From the NCBI GenBank assembly GCA_964235605.1, contig CAXSCR010000009.1:35978-99977 (forward strand): 64,000 nt of DNA, written 5' to 3'. A model generated the notes under the pieces. That model made no database searches. It was given only the letters and a program-made list of their open reading frames with translations, and had not been told where the DNA came from. This document shows positions 29,210 to 38,516 of this stretch, piece after piece. A program made the translations under genes and the position numbers. Origin of the DNA: DATCRE01 sp964235605. Its GTDB lineage: Bacteria > Bacteroidota > Bacteroidia > Cytophagales > Cyclobacteriaceae. The stretch's first letter is position 1. Every line of letters starts with the position of its first letter.

Positions 29210-29617
29210 CTACTTAAATAGCCTTTCAAAAAAACCTTTCTTTTTTGAATGTAATGCATCTAAGGCAGTTCTAAGTCTCACTAAAGATGCTGAATCCTTT
29301 ATAATATACTGCTCAGCACCTAATTTCATTACCTGAGAGCGAATGCTTTCATCGTTTAAGGAAGTGTAATAAATTACTGGGATTGCAGGATGATTTTTTT
29401 TAAGTTCTTTTAGATAATCTAAACCTGTTTTAGTACTTAATTCGCCAAAGTAATGATCTAATACAATTGCAAAGGGTTTTTCTTTGAGGTGGCCAATCAT
29501 ATCTGCCGGATCTAGAAAGGTTCTTACGCTGTAATTACCAAGAATCTGTTCAAAATGCACCTGTAACAATTTTTGCTGAATGGGGTTGTCCTCAGCAATA
29601 AAAACTAACTTATTCAT
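29210..29617 (-). CDS. Stand-alone response-regulator receiver domain
   Basis: 135 residues. REC fold: acidic pair in FIAEDNPI, phospho-acceptor Asp in AIVLDHYFGE (about residue 57), Thr/Ser in YYTSLND and Lys in YIIKDS. No output domain; a basic tail ends the protein. It would act through protein contact. Convergent with the 7TMR-DISM kinase gene, which could be its partner, although that kinase has an unusual ATP site. Confidence 0.9.
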   Translation of the reverse strand: MNKLVFIAEDNPIQQKLLQVHFEQILGNYSVRTFLDPADMIGHLKEKPFAIVLDHYFGELSTKTGLDYLKELKKNHPAIPVIYYTSLNDESIRSQVMKLGAEQYIIKDSASLVRLRTALDALHSKKKGFFERLFK

Positions 29618-29774
29618 ATCCGTTAATTATTTTCACATTTAAGATAAATAACTTTTTTCAATAATTGGCTATAGATTTTGGTGGCTTACAAGAAAAGTTC
29701 GTAAAAAGAAAATTGATTCTGGTAACCTTACAGTAAAATTTTGAGTAAGTAGAAGTTATAATTAAATAACGGTA

Positions 29775-30179
29775 ATGATTATTCCACAGGCTCAGCAGCT
29801 TATTAACGAATTGGTTTTTACAACATCGCGTAGCAGCGGCCCTGGTGGGCAGAACGTTAATAAGGTGAATACAAAAGTCACATTAAAACTCGATATAAAG
29901 AATTCTATCATTCTAAACGGCAATCAGAAGCAAATACTTGTTGAAAAGATCGGTTCTAAATTAACAAAGGAAGGAATACTTATAATTGCCGCTCAAGAAA
30001 AGCGGTCTCAGCTAGAAAATAAGGAGGAGGTTATGGCCAAATTAAACAAACTCCTTACAAAAGTTTTCACGCCTAGAAAGCCCAGGAAAGGCACCAAGCC
30101 TCCTAAAGTTTCGAAACAAAATCGCTTACAAGAAAAGAAGCAGAAAGCGGAGAAAAAACAATGGAGGCAAAAGCCTTAG
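29775..30179 (+). CDS. arfB: Alternative ribosome-rescue peptidyl-tRNA hydrolase ArfB
   Basis: 134 residues. The catalytic GGQ (residues 24-26) lies in SSGPGGQNVNKVNTKV, and the C-terminal tail is long and strongly basic (KKQKAEKKQWRQKP type), which in ArfB/YaeJ inserts into the empty mRNA channel. It hydrolyses peptidyl-tRNA on ribosomes stalled without a stop codon. Length matches ArfB rather than the RF1/RF2 release factors. Cytoplasmic, apparently monocistronic. Confidence 0.92.
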   Translation: MIIPQAQQLINELVFTTSRSSGPGGQNVNKVNTKVTLKLDIKNSIILNGNQKQILVEKIGSKLTKEGILIIAAQEKRSQLENKEEVMAKLNKLLTKVFTPRKPRKGTKPPKVSKQNRLQEKKQKAEKKQWRQKP

Positions 30180-30470
30180 CTTTTCTTTTAGCTCTGGCTC
30201 CTAGCATTGAGCTACTAGCTCGATTTTTTAAAGTTTATGCAGGTGACTCGCATGTGGGGTTCATGTTAAGGATTGGTATTCTTGACCAGGTGGCATAAAG
30301 AATAAGTAAAAGCCGCAGATGATAATCATCTCTGAAAGCGAAATCCATCCGGGGAAATCGCTTATAATATTGGAAGTTGAGCCAATTAGATTTCCCTGAG
30401 CTTTCAACAATCATCGTTACCATCAACATACATTATCTGTTAAGGGCATAGTTTTTTTAATAATCATAAC

Positions 30471-30746
30471 ATGAAGAATATATTATATAACCTTGACAGC
30501 ATTGATGTATCATACGGCGACAATGTGTTAAACACTGTGATTCAAATCAATGAAAGAATAAATGATATTGTAGAACAACAGGAGCATATTCATTCGCTAA
30601 ATGATTTTGAGAAAACACAGATAGCTGAGCGCTTGAGTAAGCTAATTGATCTTAATCGAAAAATTCAACGAGAGCTTGCTGAACAGGCAGACAAAATCGC
30701 TCAACTAAAAGGTACTATTTATAACGAAGTTCGAGATCTAGCTTAG
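30471..30746 (+). CDS. Small coiled-coil hypothetical protein
   Basis: 91 residues, almost fully helical with heptad-like Leu/Ile spacing (about 40-85: EKTQIAERLSKLIDLNRKIQRELAEQ). No family recognised. Its stop codon overlaps that of the convergent peroxiredoxin-like gene by four bases. Probably a real soluble helical protein. Confidence 0.6.
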   Translation: MKNILYNLDSIDVSYGDNVLNTVIQINERINDIVEQQEHIHSLNDFEKTQIAERLSKLIDLNRKIQRELAEQADKIAQLKGTIYNEVRDLA

Positions 30747-31306
30747 TCTTTGCTTTCTGCGAAAGCGCGTAATTTTGATATATCCATTCTATCATTAAGT
30801 CTTTCGGAATAATGAACTTCATGGATTACTAGCCCTTTATTAATAAGGAACTCCGCCGGCATAGTTTTAATGGATTCTCCATCAGCCATTAAATGCATAG
30901 GTATACCAAGTGAACTGGCTTTATAAGCAGTTTGTACAAACGTTGAAATATGACTTATGGCTGACTTGTACCCTGAGTTCTCTAATCCATAAGCATCATA
31001 ACATTTCTTCTCAGGATCAGATATAAGAGGAATAGGAGACACCTCTTTATGAAATATACTTCTAAGAAGCACGTTCTCTTTTGATTCAAAAAAGAAAATC
31101 ATTTCTAATCCCTTAGCTTTAAACTCATCATGTACTTTGGTAAGTGCATGAACGCGTAGATTACAAAAAGGACATCCGGCATGTCTAAAGAACCCTATAA
31201 ATATTTTTTTGTCTTTATACGACGCGAGATCAATCATTCTTCCATAAATGTCCTTTAACTTAAAAACGGGTGCTGTTAAATTTTGTTGAAGTTTCATACT
31301 TTTCAA
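30743..31306 (-). CDS. Peroxiredoxin-like AhpC/TSA-family protein
   Basis: 187 residues. Thioredoxin fold of AhpC/TSA type with the C-P-F-C motif at Cys45-Cys48 in RHAGCPFCNLRV, then VSPIPLISDPEKKCYDAYGL. The CxxC, rather than the T-x-x-C of classical Prx, matches the peroxiredoxin-like/SelL-related family. It would act as a thiol oxidoreductase, probably cytoplasmic. Substrate unknown. Confidence 0.88.
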   Translation of the reverse strand: MKSMKLQQNLTAPVFKLKDIYGRMIDLASYKDKKIFIGFFRHAGCPFCNLRVHALTKVHDEFKAKGLEMIFFFESKENVLLRSIFHKEVSPIPLISDPEKKCYDAYGLENSGYKSAISHISTFVQTAYKASSLGIPMHLMADGESIKTMPAEFLINKGLVIHEVHYSERLNDRMDISKLRAFAESKD

Positions 31307-31421
31307 ACATGTGGTAATCCTAAGTTAAGCACTAAACAAGGAGAAACAAGGTGGGGAGCATATACTTTAATGTAGTCAGGCATGTTTTTTTTACCGCAAA
31401 ACGTTAAAAATCATAATTAAT

Positions 31422-32456
31422 ATGAGCACATCAAATAAACTTCAAGCAGCATTCGATTATTCTGTGGCGCCTGGCGTCTGGGGCAAGAAAGATGTTTTCG
31501 TGAATTATTACATCGTTCAAGATGACGAAACCAAATCATGGTTTCTAATTGATGCGGGGCTACCGTGGTCAGCACCCAGAATAAAAGCCATGGTGAGCGA
31601 GCTCTTTGGTGATGGTAGTAAACCCAAAGGCATAGTGCTTACGCATGGTCACTTCGATCATATAGGTGCATTGCAGACGCTTGCTGAAGAATGGGCTGTT
31701 CCTATTTACGTTCATTCTTTAGAAATGCCTTATCTCACTGGGAAGTCAGCTTACCCTCCAGCCGATCCTACGGTAGGAGGTGGAATGATGAGTTATGTAT
31801 CATGGATGTATCCTAAAGGGCCATTTAATTTAAAAAAATACATTCAGGTGCTTCCTGGAAACAATACCATACCAGGTTTAAGCGGGTGGAAATACATTCA
31901 CACGCCGGGCCATGCGCCGGGCCATATAAGCTTATTTAGGGAACGTGACAAAGTTTTAATTGCAGGAGATGCAGTGGTAACAACTTTACAAGAATCGGCA
32001 CTATATGCATTATCGTATGCAAAAAAACTGTCAGGACCTCCCAAGTATTTTACATGTAATTGGTCTTTAGCAAAAATTTCAGTTCTTAAACTTGCAGCCC
32101 TTGACCCTGAAGTTATTGCATCAGGTCATGGAAAGCCAATGTATGGCAAAGAGATGATGCGTGCCCTCCACGTGTTAGCGAATAACTTTGATGCTATAGC
32201 ACAACCAGCACATGGTCGGTATGTAAATGAGCCTGCAATTACGGATGAAACGGGCGTCGTTTATCTACCACCGACGGTTAAGACCATGCCTTTGAGTACC
32301 ATACTCGGCATTTCGTTAGGTGTATTGGCGGTTGGATTTTTGATTTTCAGTCAATCCAAAAAGAAACCAAATTCAACTAAGTCTATTGTTAAGACCATTA
32401 AAAAATTAAAGCGAGCTAATAAGCGATATAGTGATTTAAGCCGCGAACTTGTGTAG
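31422..32456 (+). CDS. MBL-fold hydrolase with C-terminal membrane anchor
   Basis: 344 residues. MBL motifs: WFLIDAGLPWS, THGHFDHIGAL (H-x-H-x-D-H), TPGHAPGHISLF, LIAGDAVV and ASGHG. Near the end, TILGISLGVLAVGFLIF is a transmembrane helix followed by a basic tail, so the catalytic domain would be held at the membrane. Glyoxalase-II-like or lactonase-like chemistry is possible; substrate unknown. Confidence 0.87.
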   Translation: MSTSNKLQAAFDYSVAPGVWGKKDVFVNYYIVQDDETKSWFLIDAGLPWSAPRIKAMVSELFGDGSKPKGIVLTHGHFDHIGALQTLAEEWAVPIYVHSLEMPYLTGKSAYPPADPTVGGGMMSYVSWMYPKGPFNLKKYIQVLPGNNTIPGLSGWKYIHTPGHAPGHISLFRERDKVLIAGDAVVTTLQESALYALSYAKKLSGPPKYFTCNWSLAKISVLKLAALDPEVIASGHGKPMYGKEMMRALHVLANNFDAIAQPAHGRYVNEPAITDETGVVYLPPTVKTMPLSTILGISLGVLAVGFLIFSQSKKKPNSTKSIVKTIKKLKRANKRYSDLSRELV

Positions 32457-32787
32457 CAATTGCAAATTGTATGGTTTTAGATATAATCCTTTTTGTCCGA
32501 CTAAAGAGGGGAGATAAGATTGACTTAATTGTCTGGCGCCATCTTAAGTTTTCTCTGTAAGGACTGCGATTTAAGTCTCTGCGTTTAACGCAATTCGGTG
32601 CACTGGCATATCTTCTCCGTGCATCGAGCAAGCCTTTATATACGTGCAAATCTTTGGAAGCCGGTAAGGAGCGCTACAGTGTCATTCAATTTTACCCGCA
32701 CAATAATGATAAATTAAACATACCCAAGAAGTGTAATTAGTTGATCAATTAATTTGAAGGCCAAGCAAAAATTCTTAATCTTCAAGA
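32457..32787. other. Gene-free stretch
   Basis: About 330 bases. No gene or hairpin supported. Confidence 0.4.
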
Positions 32788-32952
32788 ATGAAAACTAAGG
32801 AGTGCCCTTCTTGCGCTATGAATATTAGTGTACAAAATAATTTTTGTCCTATTTGTGGTTATGAATTTCCTAAAACCAATCGCACCATTAAAATAGTAGC
32901 TGTATTACTTATTCTACTGTTTCTATACATGATAGTAAGATCAGTTATATAA
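32788..32952 (+). CDS. Tiny zinc-ribbon membrane protein
   Basis: 54 residues: MKTKECPSCAMNISVQNNF then CPICGYEFP, giving two CxxC pairs (Cys6, Cys9, Cys20, Cys23) that form a zinc ribbon. A basic linker leads to a hydrophobic helix (about 34-51) at the C-terminus. The four-Cys spacing (C-x2-C-x10-C-x2-C) and membrane anchor are typical of zinc-ribbon tail proteins. Function unknown. The composition strongly supports a real gene despite its length. Confidence 0.75.
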   Translation: MKTKECPSCAMNISVQNNFCPICGYEFPKTNRTIKIVAVLLILLFLYMIVRSVI

Positions 32953-33083
32953 TATTTGGTTCTTTCTGATTGACCCTTTCCCATTTTGGAATTACTAAAT
33001 AACATAAACGTGCATTTACAACGTCTTTAACTAGTTTCTCCACCCTTGGCATTATTTTTCTTCCAGATGTACTATAAATACCG

Positions 33084-33509
33084 ATGCGAATGAATTATAA
33101 TTCTGTAATTATCAAGCTCTATTTCATTTTAATATATGCCGATGGGAAAGTAGATCAAACGGAGGTGGCCTCTGGCGAGCGAATGAGAGTGTTGGAAGAT
33201 CTTAGCGAAGATGATTTTAAAGCTCAACTTGAATATTTGAAATCACAAGATTCATCAATTTTACTAGCGCAATGTATTGCTGAATTAAAAAAACTTGAAC
33301 GTAAACAACAAATTAGAATTATTGCTTGGCTCTGTATTGTAGCTAATGCAGATGGAATTATGGATTTGTCTGAGTGGCGTATGATATACAAAATTTATTA
33401 TAAAGAGCTAGAGCTCCCGCTTCATGAAATCTTTAAAATGCAACAGGAATTAAGTCGCTTGAACATTTACATGAACCCTATTTTTGAAGAAATAAAAGCG
33501 ATTGCATAA
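33084..33509 (+). CDS. TerB-like domain protein
   Basis: 141 residues, all helical. Two internal repeats, LYFILIYADGKVDQTEVASG and LCIVANADGIMDLSEWRMIYKI, give the duplicated ADGx-x-x-x-E motif of the TerB/DjlA-N-like fold, which binds divalent metal at acidic sites. Family members occur in tellurite-resistance modules and DnaJ-like proteins, but no tellurite genes are nearby, so the role is unknown. Confidence 0.75.
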   Translation: MRMNYNSVIIKLYFILIYADGKVDQTEVASGERMRVLEDLSEDDFKAQLEYLKSQDSSILLAQCIAELKKLERKQQIRIIAWLCIVANADGIMDLSEWRMIYKIYYKELELPLHEIFKMQQELSRLNIYMNPIFEEIKAIA

Positions 33510-33682
33510 CTATCCTCTCTTCTTCAATTATTTTAATTCTTCTTCAATCTCCCGTCATCAGTTCTATATACATTCAAGAACACTGATACCTCATAAATTG
33601 TACCCTATCATCACTGAAGATCTTTTAATATAAGGTTGCCTACAGTATATTTACGCTTTAATAGGATTAAGCGTATCATACC

Positions 33683-34501
33683 ATGCGGCTCGGACAGTTA
33701 GCTAGAAAATTGGCAATTAAACCTTTTGAAATCGTTGAATTTCTCGCATCGAACAGCATTCAGATCGAAGAAGGTTCTAATACCCGTATTGAAGATAATC
33801 ATGTAAAAATGATTATAGAGAAATTTGCACCCGCCACTTTGAAGCAAGCGGTGATACCCGTAGTGTATGAGGCGCCCAAGGTGATGGCGCCACCTTTGCA
33901 AGAAGAATCAGCAATCTCTTTATTCGATAAGCCTGTTGTTGAAGAACCTAATCTTATGGCGGAGGAGCCAAAAGAAAAAGTATCACCGGTCGAAGTAATA
34001 ACACCACCTTTAGTTATAACGGGAGAGGAGAAAAGTGATGTTATAAAGGCACCTAAAATTGCCTTGTCAGGATTAAAGGTGCTAGGCAAAGTTGATTTTG
34101 CACCAAAAAAGAAGGAACCTCAAATTGAAGAGCCTAGCATAGAGGCTATCGTTCCGAGTGCTGATATAGAAAGCAAGCCAGACAAAGAAGATAGCAAAGA
34201 AGATAGCAAAGAAAGAAAGGTTTACAGTGATAGAAGACCTAAGCCTGAACAACGTCCAAGAAGAAATCCGATAGCTTTAGAACGTGAACGTGAGGCAATA
34301 GAAGCTGAGAAGAAGAAGCTAGCTCAATCTGAACATATAAAGCGAAAACGTACAGAAAACTATTTAAAGAAAGTCAAAATTGCTCCTCCTACAAAGTCAG
34401 CTAAATTACTGCAAGAACCTGTCTTTGAAATGACAGAGAAAGATTTAACCGATGTGCCGGAAGGTTGGTGGAATAAATTTCTAAAATGGCTAAAAGATTA
34501 A
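33683..34501 (+). CDS. Protein with IF-2 N-terminal-like domain and disordered body
   Basis: 272 residues. Residues 1-50 (MRLGQLARKLAIKPFEIVEFL, then SIQIEEGSNTRIEDNHVKMI) match the small winged IF-2 N-terminal domain that starts many bacterial translation initiation factor 2 proteins. The middle is a Pro/Glu/Lys-rich disordered stretch with an imperfect SKEDSKE repeat, and the end is basic and helical (EREAIEAEKKKLAQSE), finishing in GWWNKFLKWLKD. There is no GTPase domain, so it is not IF-2 itself. Function unknown. Confidence 0.7.
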   Translation: MRLGQLARKLAIKPFEIVEFLASNSIQIEEGSNTRIEDNHVKMIIEKFAPATLKQAVIPVVYEAPKVMAPPLQEESAISLFDKPVVEEPNLMAEEPKEKVSPVEVITPPLVITGEEKSDVIKAPKIALSGLKVLGKVDFAPKKKEPQIEEPSIEAIVPSADIESKPDKEDSKEDSKERKVYSDRRPKPEQRPRRNPIALEREREAIEAEKKKLAQSEHIKRKRTENYLKKVKIAPPTKSAKLLQEPVFEMTEKDLTDVPEGWWNKFLKWLKD

Positions 34502-34649
34502 TACATTCTATTTAACTGCGCTACGTTCCTAAAGTATTCAATTAATATGCCTTTCATAAAACTAGATCAACTCCATTGAGCTTGCTTAATCTATGCATAA
34601 ACTCAAGCTGGGCTTTCTGTATTTCAATAATCTTTAACAACTGTATATC

Positions 34650-35519
34650 ATGATTAATATACAAAACGATCATTTAAAAGTTCAAGTAAAACCCAAAGGT
34701 GCTGAGCTTTCAAGTGTCATAAGCAATGACACGCAGCTTGAGTATATGTGGTGTGGTGATCCGGCTATTTGGGGTAAAACATCTCCCGTGTTATTTCCAT
34801 TTGTGGGTACCCTAAAGGAAGATGCTTTTATTTTTAGAGACAGAAAATTTAAGATGACGCGGCATGGATTTGCTCGTGATCAGATTTTTAAAGTGGAACT
34901 TCAACAGGTGAATAGTGTGGTTTTCCTTTTAGAATCTTCACAGGCGTCTCTTTCTAATTATCCATTCCATTTTCAATTGCGTTTAAAATATGGGCTAGTA
35001 AAGAATGAGCTACAGGTAACATATGAACTGAGAAATACAGGTAGTGAAGATATCTATTTTTCAATTGGTGGGCATCCTGCTTTTAATGTACCTCTTGTGA
35101 GGGAATCTAGGTACGAAGATCATTATTTGGAATTTAACAAAATGGAAAATGCTGGGCGATGGCCAATCAGTGCCGAAGGTCTTATAGAAGAAACCCCAAA
35201 TAAGTTTTTTAATCATACCAACAAGCTTGATCTCACCAAATCCTTATTTGAAAATGATGCGCTTGTATTTAAACACCTTCAATCAAATATCGTGTCATTA
35301 AAATCTCGAACACATACTCATGGGTTAGATTTCGATTTTACCGGATTTAAGTTTTTAGGGATATGGGCAGCTAAGCATGCCAACTTTGTTTGTATAGAAC
35401 CGTGGTGTGGTATTGCCGACTCTGTACTGCATAACCAAGAGCTTACAAATAAAGAGGGGATAGAAAAGGTTAAGTTTAATGAAGTTTGGGAACGAGCTTG
35501 GAGTGTTAGGTTTTACTAG
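34650..35519 (+). CDS. Aldose 1-epimerase-family protein (mutarotase-like)
   Basis: 289 residues. Galactose-mutarotase fold: VKPKGAELSSV, WCGDPAIWGKTSPVLFPFVG, TRHGFARD (substrate His), FSIGGHPAFNVP (catalytic His) and late CIEPWCGIAD (catalytic Glu). The pattern matches the YeaD/LacX-like aldose-epimerase group rather than GalM itself. It interconverts sugar anomers or sugar phosphates in the cytoplasm; substrate unknown. Confidence 0.88.
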   Translation: MINIQNDHLKVQVKPKGAELSSVISNDTQLEYMWCGDPAIWGKTSPVLFPFVGTLKEDAFIFRDRKFKMTRHGFARDQIFKVELQQVNSVVFLLESSQASLSNYPFHFQLRLKYGLVKNELQVTYELRNTGSEDIYFSIGGHPAFNVPLVRESRYEDHYLEFNKMENAGRWPISAEGLIEETPNKFFNHTNKLDLTKSLFENDALVFKHLQSNIVSLKSRTHTHGLDFDFTGFKFLGIWAAKHANFVCIEPWCGIADSVLHNQELTNKEGIEKVKFNEVWERAWSVRFY

Positions 35520-35774
35520 GCTCTAATAGGTTGTTGTTTCACACTTTAAGTAGGCTATGTCTTTTTATTGCTGAATTTTTCCCTATTGCCTAAGATCATT
35601 TCATTCTCTGTGTTTCATCTTGTTTATCAGATTCGTATAACTCCTGTCTCCAGCTCTCTCATTTATCATTCTGTGAGAAGTAGATAATTAAAGTTGGTTG
35701 CTTTTAACCCGAACTATACAATTATGCCATGCCTATGGGCACAGAAATTAGATATAAGATGAAAAAAACTACAA

Positions 35775-36488
35775 ATGACTAAATGGTGGATTGGGTGTTC
35801 CGGATTTTCTTATAAACACTGGAACGACACATTTTATAAAGGAATACCACAGCGTAAATGGTTTGAATACTACTGCGAAAATTTTAACACAGTTGAACTC
35901 AACGTCACCTTTTATCGAGTACCTAACCTTAGTGTATTTCAAGGGTGGTACGCAAGAAGCCCGGCTGATTTTAGATTTACGGTAAAGGCACCCAGACTTA
36001 TTACCCACTATAGGAAATTTAAAAATGCAAAAAATGACATTCATAACTTTTATAATATTATTAGCACAGGCTTGCAGGAAAAGCTAGGATCCGTACTTTT
36101 TCAGCTGCACCCCGGCATACAGTATAGCGAAGAAAATCTTGAATTTATAGTTAATGGAGTAGATAACTCATACACAAATGTTATTGAATTCAGGCACAGC
36201 AGTTGGTGGCGAGATGAGGTTTATAAGGTCCTTAAAGGCCATAAAATTACATTTTGCGGCATCAGTTATCCGGGATTACCCGCAGATGTACATAAAACTG
36301 CATCTTCCATCTATTATCGATTTCATGGTGTACCGAAACTCTATCTTTCTTCGTATAATGAAGAAACGTTAAATCAAATAAATAAAACCATTAAGGCATA
36401 CCGTGGCATAAAAAATGTATATGCTTACTTTAATAACGATATAGAAGTCGCAGCCATTCAAAACGCTAAATACCTTATGACCTTATAA
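35775..36488 (+). CDS. DUF72-domain protein
   Basis: 237 residues, TIM-barrel DUF72 family: starts WWIGCSGFSYKHWNDTFY, then WFEYYCENFNTVELNVTFYRVP, FRFTVKAPRLITH, LGSVLFQLHP, VIEFRHSSWW and late YAYFNND. All family blocks are in order and length is normal. Function is not established for the family. Cytoplasmic. Confidence 0.92.
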   Translation: MTKWWIGCSGFSYKHWNDTFYKGIPQRKWFEYYCENFNTVELNVTFYRVPNLSVFQGWYARSPADFRFTVKAPRLITHYRKFKNAKNDIHNFYNIISTGLQEKLGSVLFQLHPGIQYSEENLEFIVNGVDNSYTNVIEFRHSSWWRDEVYKVLKGHKITFCGISYPGLPADVHKTASSIYYRFHGVPKLYLSSYNEETLNQINKTIKAYRGIKNVYAYFNNDIEVAAIQNAKYLMTL

Positions 36489-36793
36489 GTAAAGTAGGAA
36501 TGGCATATTACTATATACTGTTGAAATAATTTCACAATAATTGCCTTATAGGTAAACTAATTCAACATTATCTATGGAAAAACATCCATATACCGTCTGG
36601 CATAAATTTCATGTATATAGAGTATTGAAAGCCATCTTTAAGCCCTCTCGTTCTAACAAAACTTGTTGAATTAATCGATCTTCAAAGACTCCCTTAATTT
36701 CATTTCGCTTTGTAAATAATGACTATCGACTTAAAGATGCTTTTAAGTGAGACGTTTATAAAACTTATATAAAAAAACTATAAAAAAATTATT
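36489..36793. other. Intergenic region upstream of the KGG protein
   Basis: About 305 bases. A 31-codon frame (36574-36669, starts MEKHPYTVWHKFHVYR) has protein-like composition and could be a small gene or leader peptide, but I cannot support it further. No other feature. Confidence 0.35.
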
Positions 36794-37096
36794 ATGGCAC
36801 AAACTCAAAATGGTAATAGCAAAAAAGGCTTTGCTTCTATGGATGCAGCAAAGCAACGTGAAATCGCAAGCAAAGGTGGTCGCGCATCGGCTAAGGGAGA
36901 TACTTCAAGAAGAGGTTTCGCCTCAATGGATAAAAATAAACAACGTGAAATTTCAAGCCAAGGGGGTAGAAGTCAGGGCAATGCCCAACGTCAACAAATG
37001 AAGAGAGAAGAAGAAAGGAAAAGAGAGGAATCGCTAACAAATGTTTCAAATCAACCTACTGACGATGGAACAGAGCATGTTAAGTCAGAAAAATAA
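36794..37096 (+). CDS. KGG-motif stress-type protein
   Basis: 100 residues. Two tandem repeats of the form K-K/R-G-F-A-S-M-D-x-x-K-Q-R-E-I-x-S-x-G-G-R (residues ~10-32 and ~37-58), which is the KGG/Con-10 repeat of general stress proteins (GsiB-like). The C-terminal half is Lys/Glu/Arg-rich and disordered. Hydrophilic, probably protective under desiccation or stress. A large hairpin follows. Confidence 0.85.
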   Translation: MAQTQNGNSKKGFASMDAAKQREIASKGGRASAKGDTSRRGFASMDKNKQREISSQGGRSQGNAQRQQMKREEERKREESLTNVSNQPTDDGTEHVKSEK

Positions 37097-37140
37097 TAAT
37101 CTCTAAATATAAATAAGCTGGTTAAAACTAAGCATAGCAT

Positions 37141-37212
37141 CCAATAAATCTGATTACTTTCTAACCGAAATCAGATTTATTGGAAAAGATGATACTTTTA
37201 GCTGGCTTTTTT
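37141..37212 (+). terminator. Long-stem hairpin followed by a T run
   Basis: CCAATAAATCTGATT (37141-37155) pairs perfectly with 37169-37183 across 13 bases. About 22 bases later a run of T (37205-37212) begins. It follows the KGG gene and is likely its terminator. The stem is stronger than needed and might also be part of a small RNA. Confidence 0.7.
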
Positions 37213-37303
37213 TTATACATCACAACTATCCTACCAATATCCATCCGCGCTAGTTTTTGTAACACGTTTTTTATTAGATAACTTATAAGTTTCTAAGACT
37301 TAT

Positions 37304-38379
37304 ATGACAAGTCTAATCGTATTTTCCTTAAAAATCATTCTATTTTTAGCTTGTATCCCACAAGCCCAACAATGGCAATTCATTGCGCCATCAAGCGACT
37401 TAATACGTATTACCGGCAGAGTTAGGCATGATGTCGATTCTGTTGCATTATATTGGCCGGGTACGTCTATTTTGATTCGATTCTCAGGCACAGACTTAAA
37501 AGTTGATCTTAAAGATGAACGTGGAGATAACTATTTCAATATTATTATTGACCATGATAGCGTACGATATATAAAACTAGACTCAACTAAAAAATCTTAT
37601 TTGCTTGCAGGTGGACTAAATTCGGGAGATCATACGGTTGAGTTAGTTAAACGTAATGAGTGGGATAAAGGCAAAACTTGGTTCTACGGAATGAATGTTA
37701 ATGGCGAACTACTCGCCTTACCTACAAAAAACAAAAAGATTATTGAATTCTATGGTAATTCTATCACGGCTGGTTTTGCCATCGAGGATCAATCAGGAAA
37801 GGATTCACCGGCAGGCATAAACACCAATAATTATAATACCTATGCGGCAGTAACTGCACGTTATTTCAATGCCGATATGTACTGCATTGTAAAATCAGGA
37901 ATAGGGATGATGGTTAGCTGGTTTTCCTTAATCATGCCAGAATTATATGATAGACTCGATCCACTAGATTCGCTAACGAAATGGGATTTTAAAAAAGTAG
38001 TACCAGACATCGTAGTTATTAATTTGTTACAGAATGATTCATGATAATTAAAATCCCGCAGCATCCGTCTTTTAAATTACGCTTTGGCGAAACGCCACCC
38101 AATAAGGATAAAATCATTGACTCGTATAGGTCATTCGTTAAAAAGATTCGTCATGTTTATCCCCATGCGCATATCATATGCGCATTGGGATCTATGGATA
38201 TCATGAAAGAAGGTTCGCCGTATCCTGCCTATGTTGAGAAAGCCGTTGCAAGCCTGAATGATAAGCGCATATACACTCATTTTTTTCCTTACACGAAAAA
38301 GGGTGGTCATCCACGGGTAAATGAGAATGCGCAAATGGCTAAAAGTCTCATCGATTTTATTGAAGAAAATATATGGTAA
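37304..38379 (+). pseudogene. SGNH/GDSL esterase (carbohydrate esterase 2-like) with a -1 frameshift
   Basis: The first frame (246 codons) has a signal-like hydrophobic start (about 1-22), an N-terminal jelly-roll domain (LYWPGTSILIRFSGTDLKVDL), and the SGNH nucleophile block IIEFYGNSITAGFA with a Ser, then VVINLLQNDS, and stops. The next frame begins four bases earlier and continues the same protein: I-I-K then PQHPSFKLRFGETPP and HAHIICALGSMD, ending with the catalytic His region GGHPRVNENAQM. One missing G near 38039-38043 joins them. The intact protein (~360 residues) would deacetylate polysaccharides. Nonfunctional if the frameshift is real. Confidence 0.8.
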
Positions 38380-38516
38380 AAATGCTGCTGATATTCATGC
38401 TTAACCTTTCACTTCATTAACTTTGGAGCTCGCCTTCGTATTAGACTAAATTTTCAACGAATTCGTCATTGAGTGTGAAGCTAAATCTCGATCCCATTTC
38501 TGTTAGTCATTTTTGT

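Noticed and set aside
30235..30429. 64-codon minus-strand frame after arfB
   Set aside because: Composition unlike a protein and no family; treated as non-coding.
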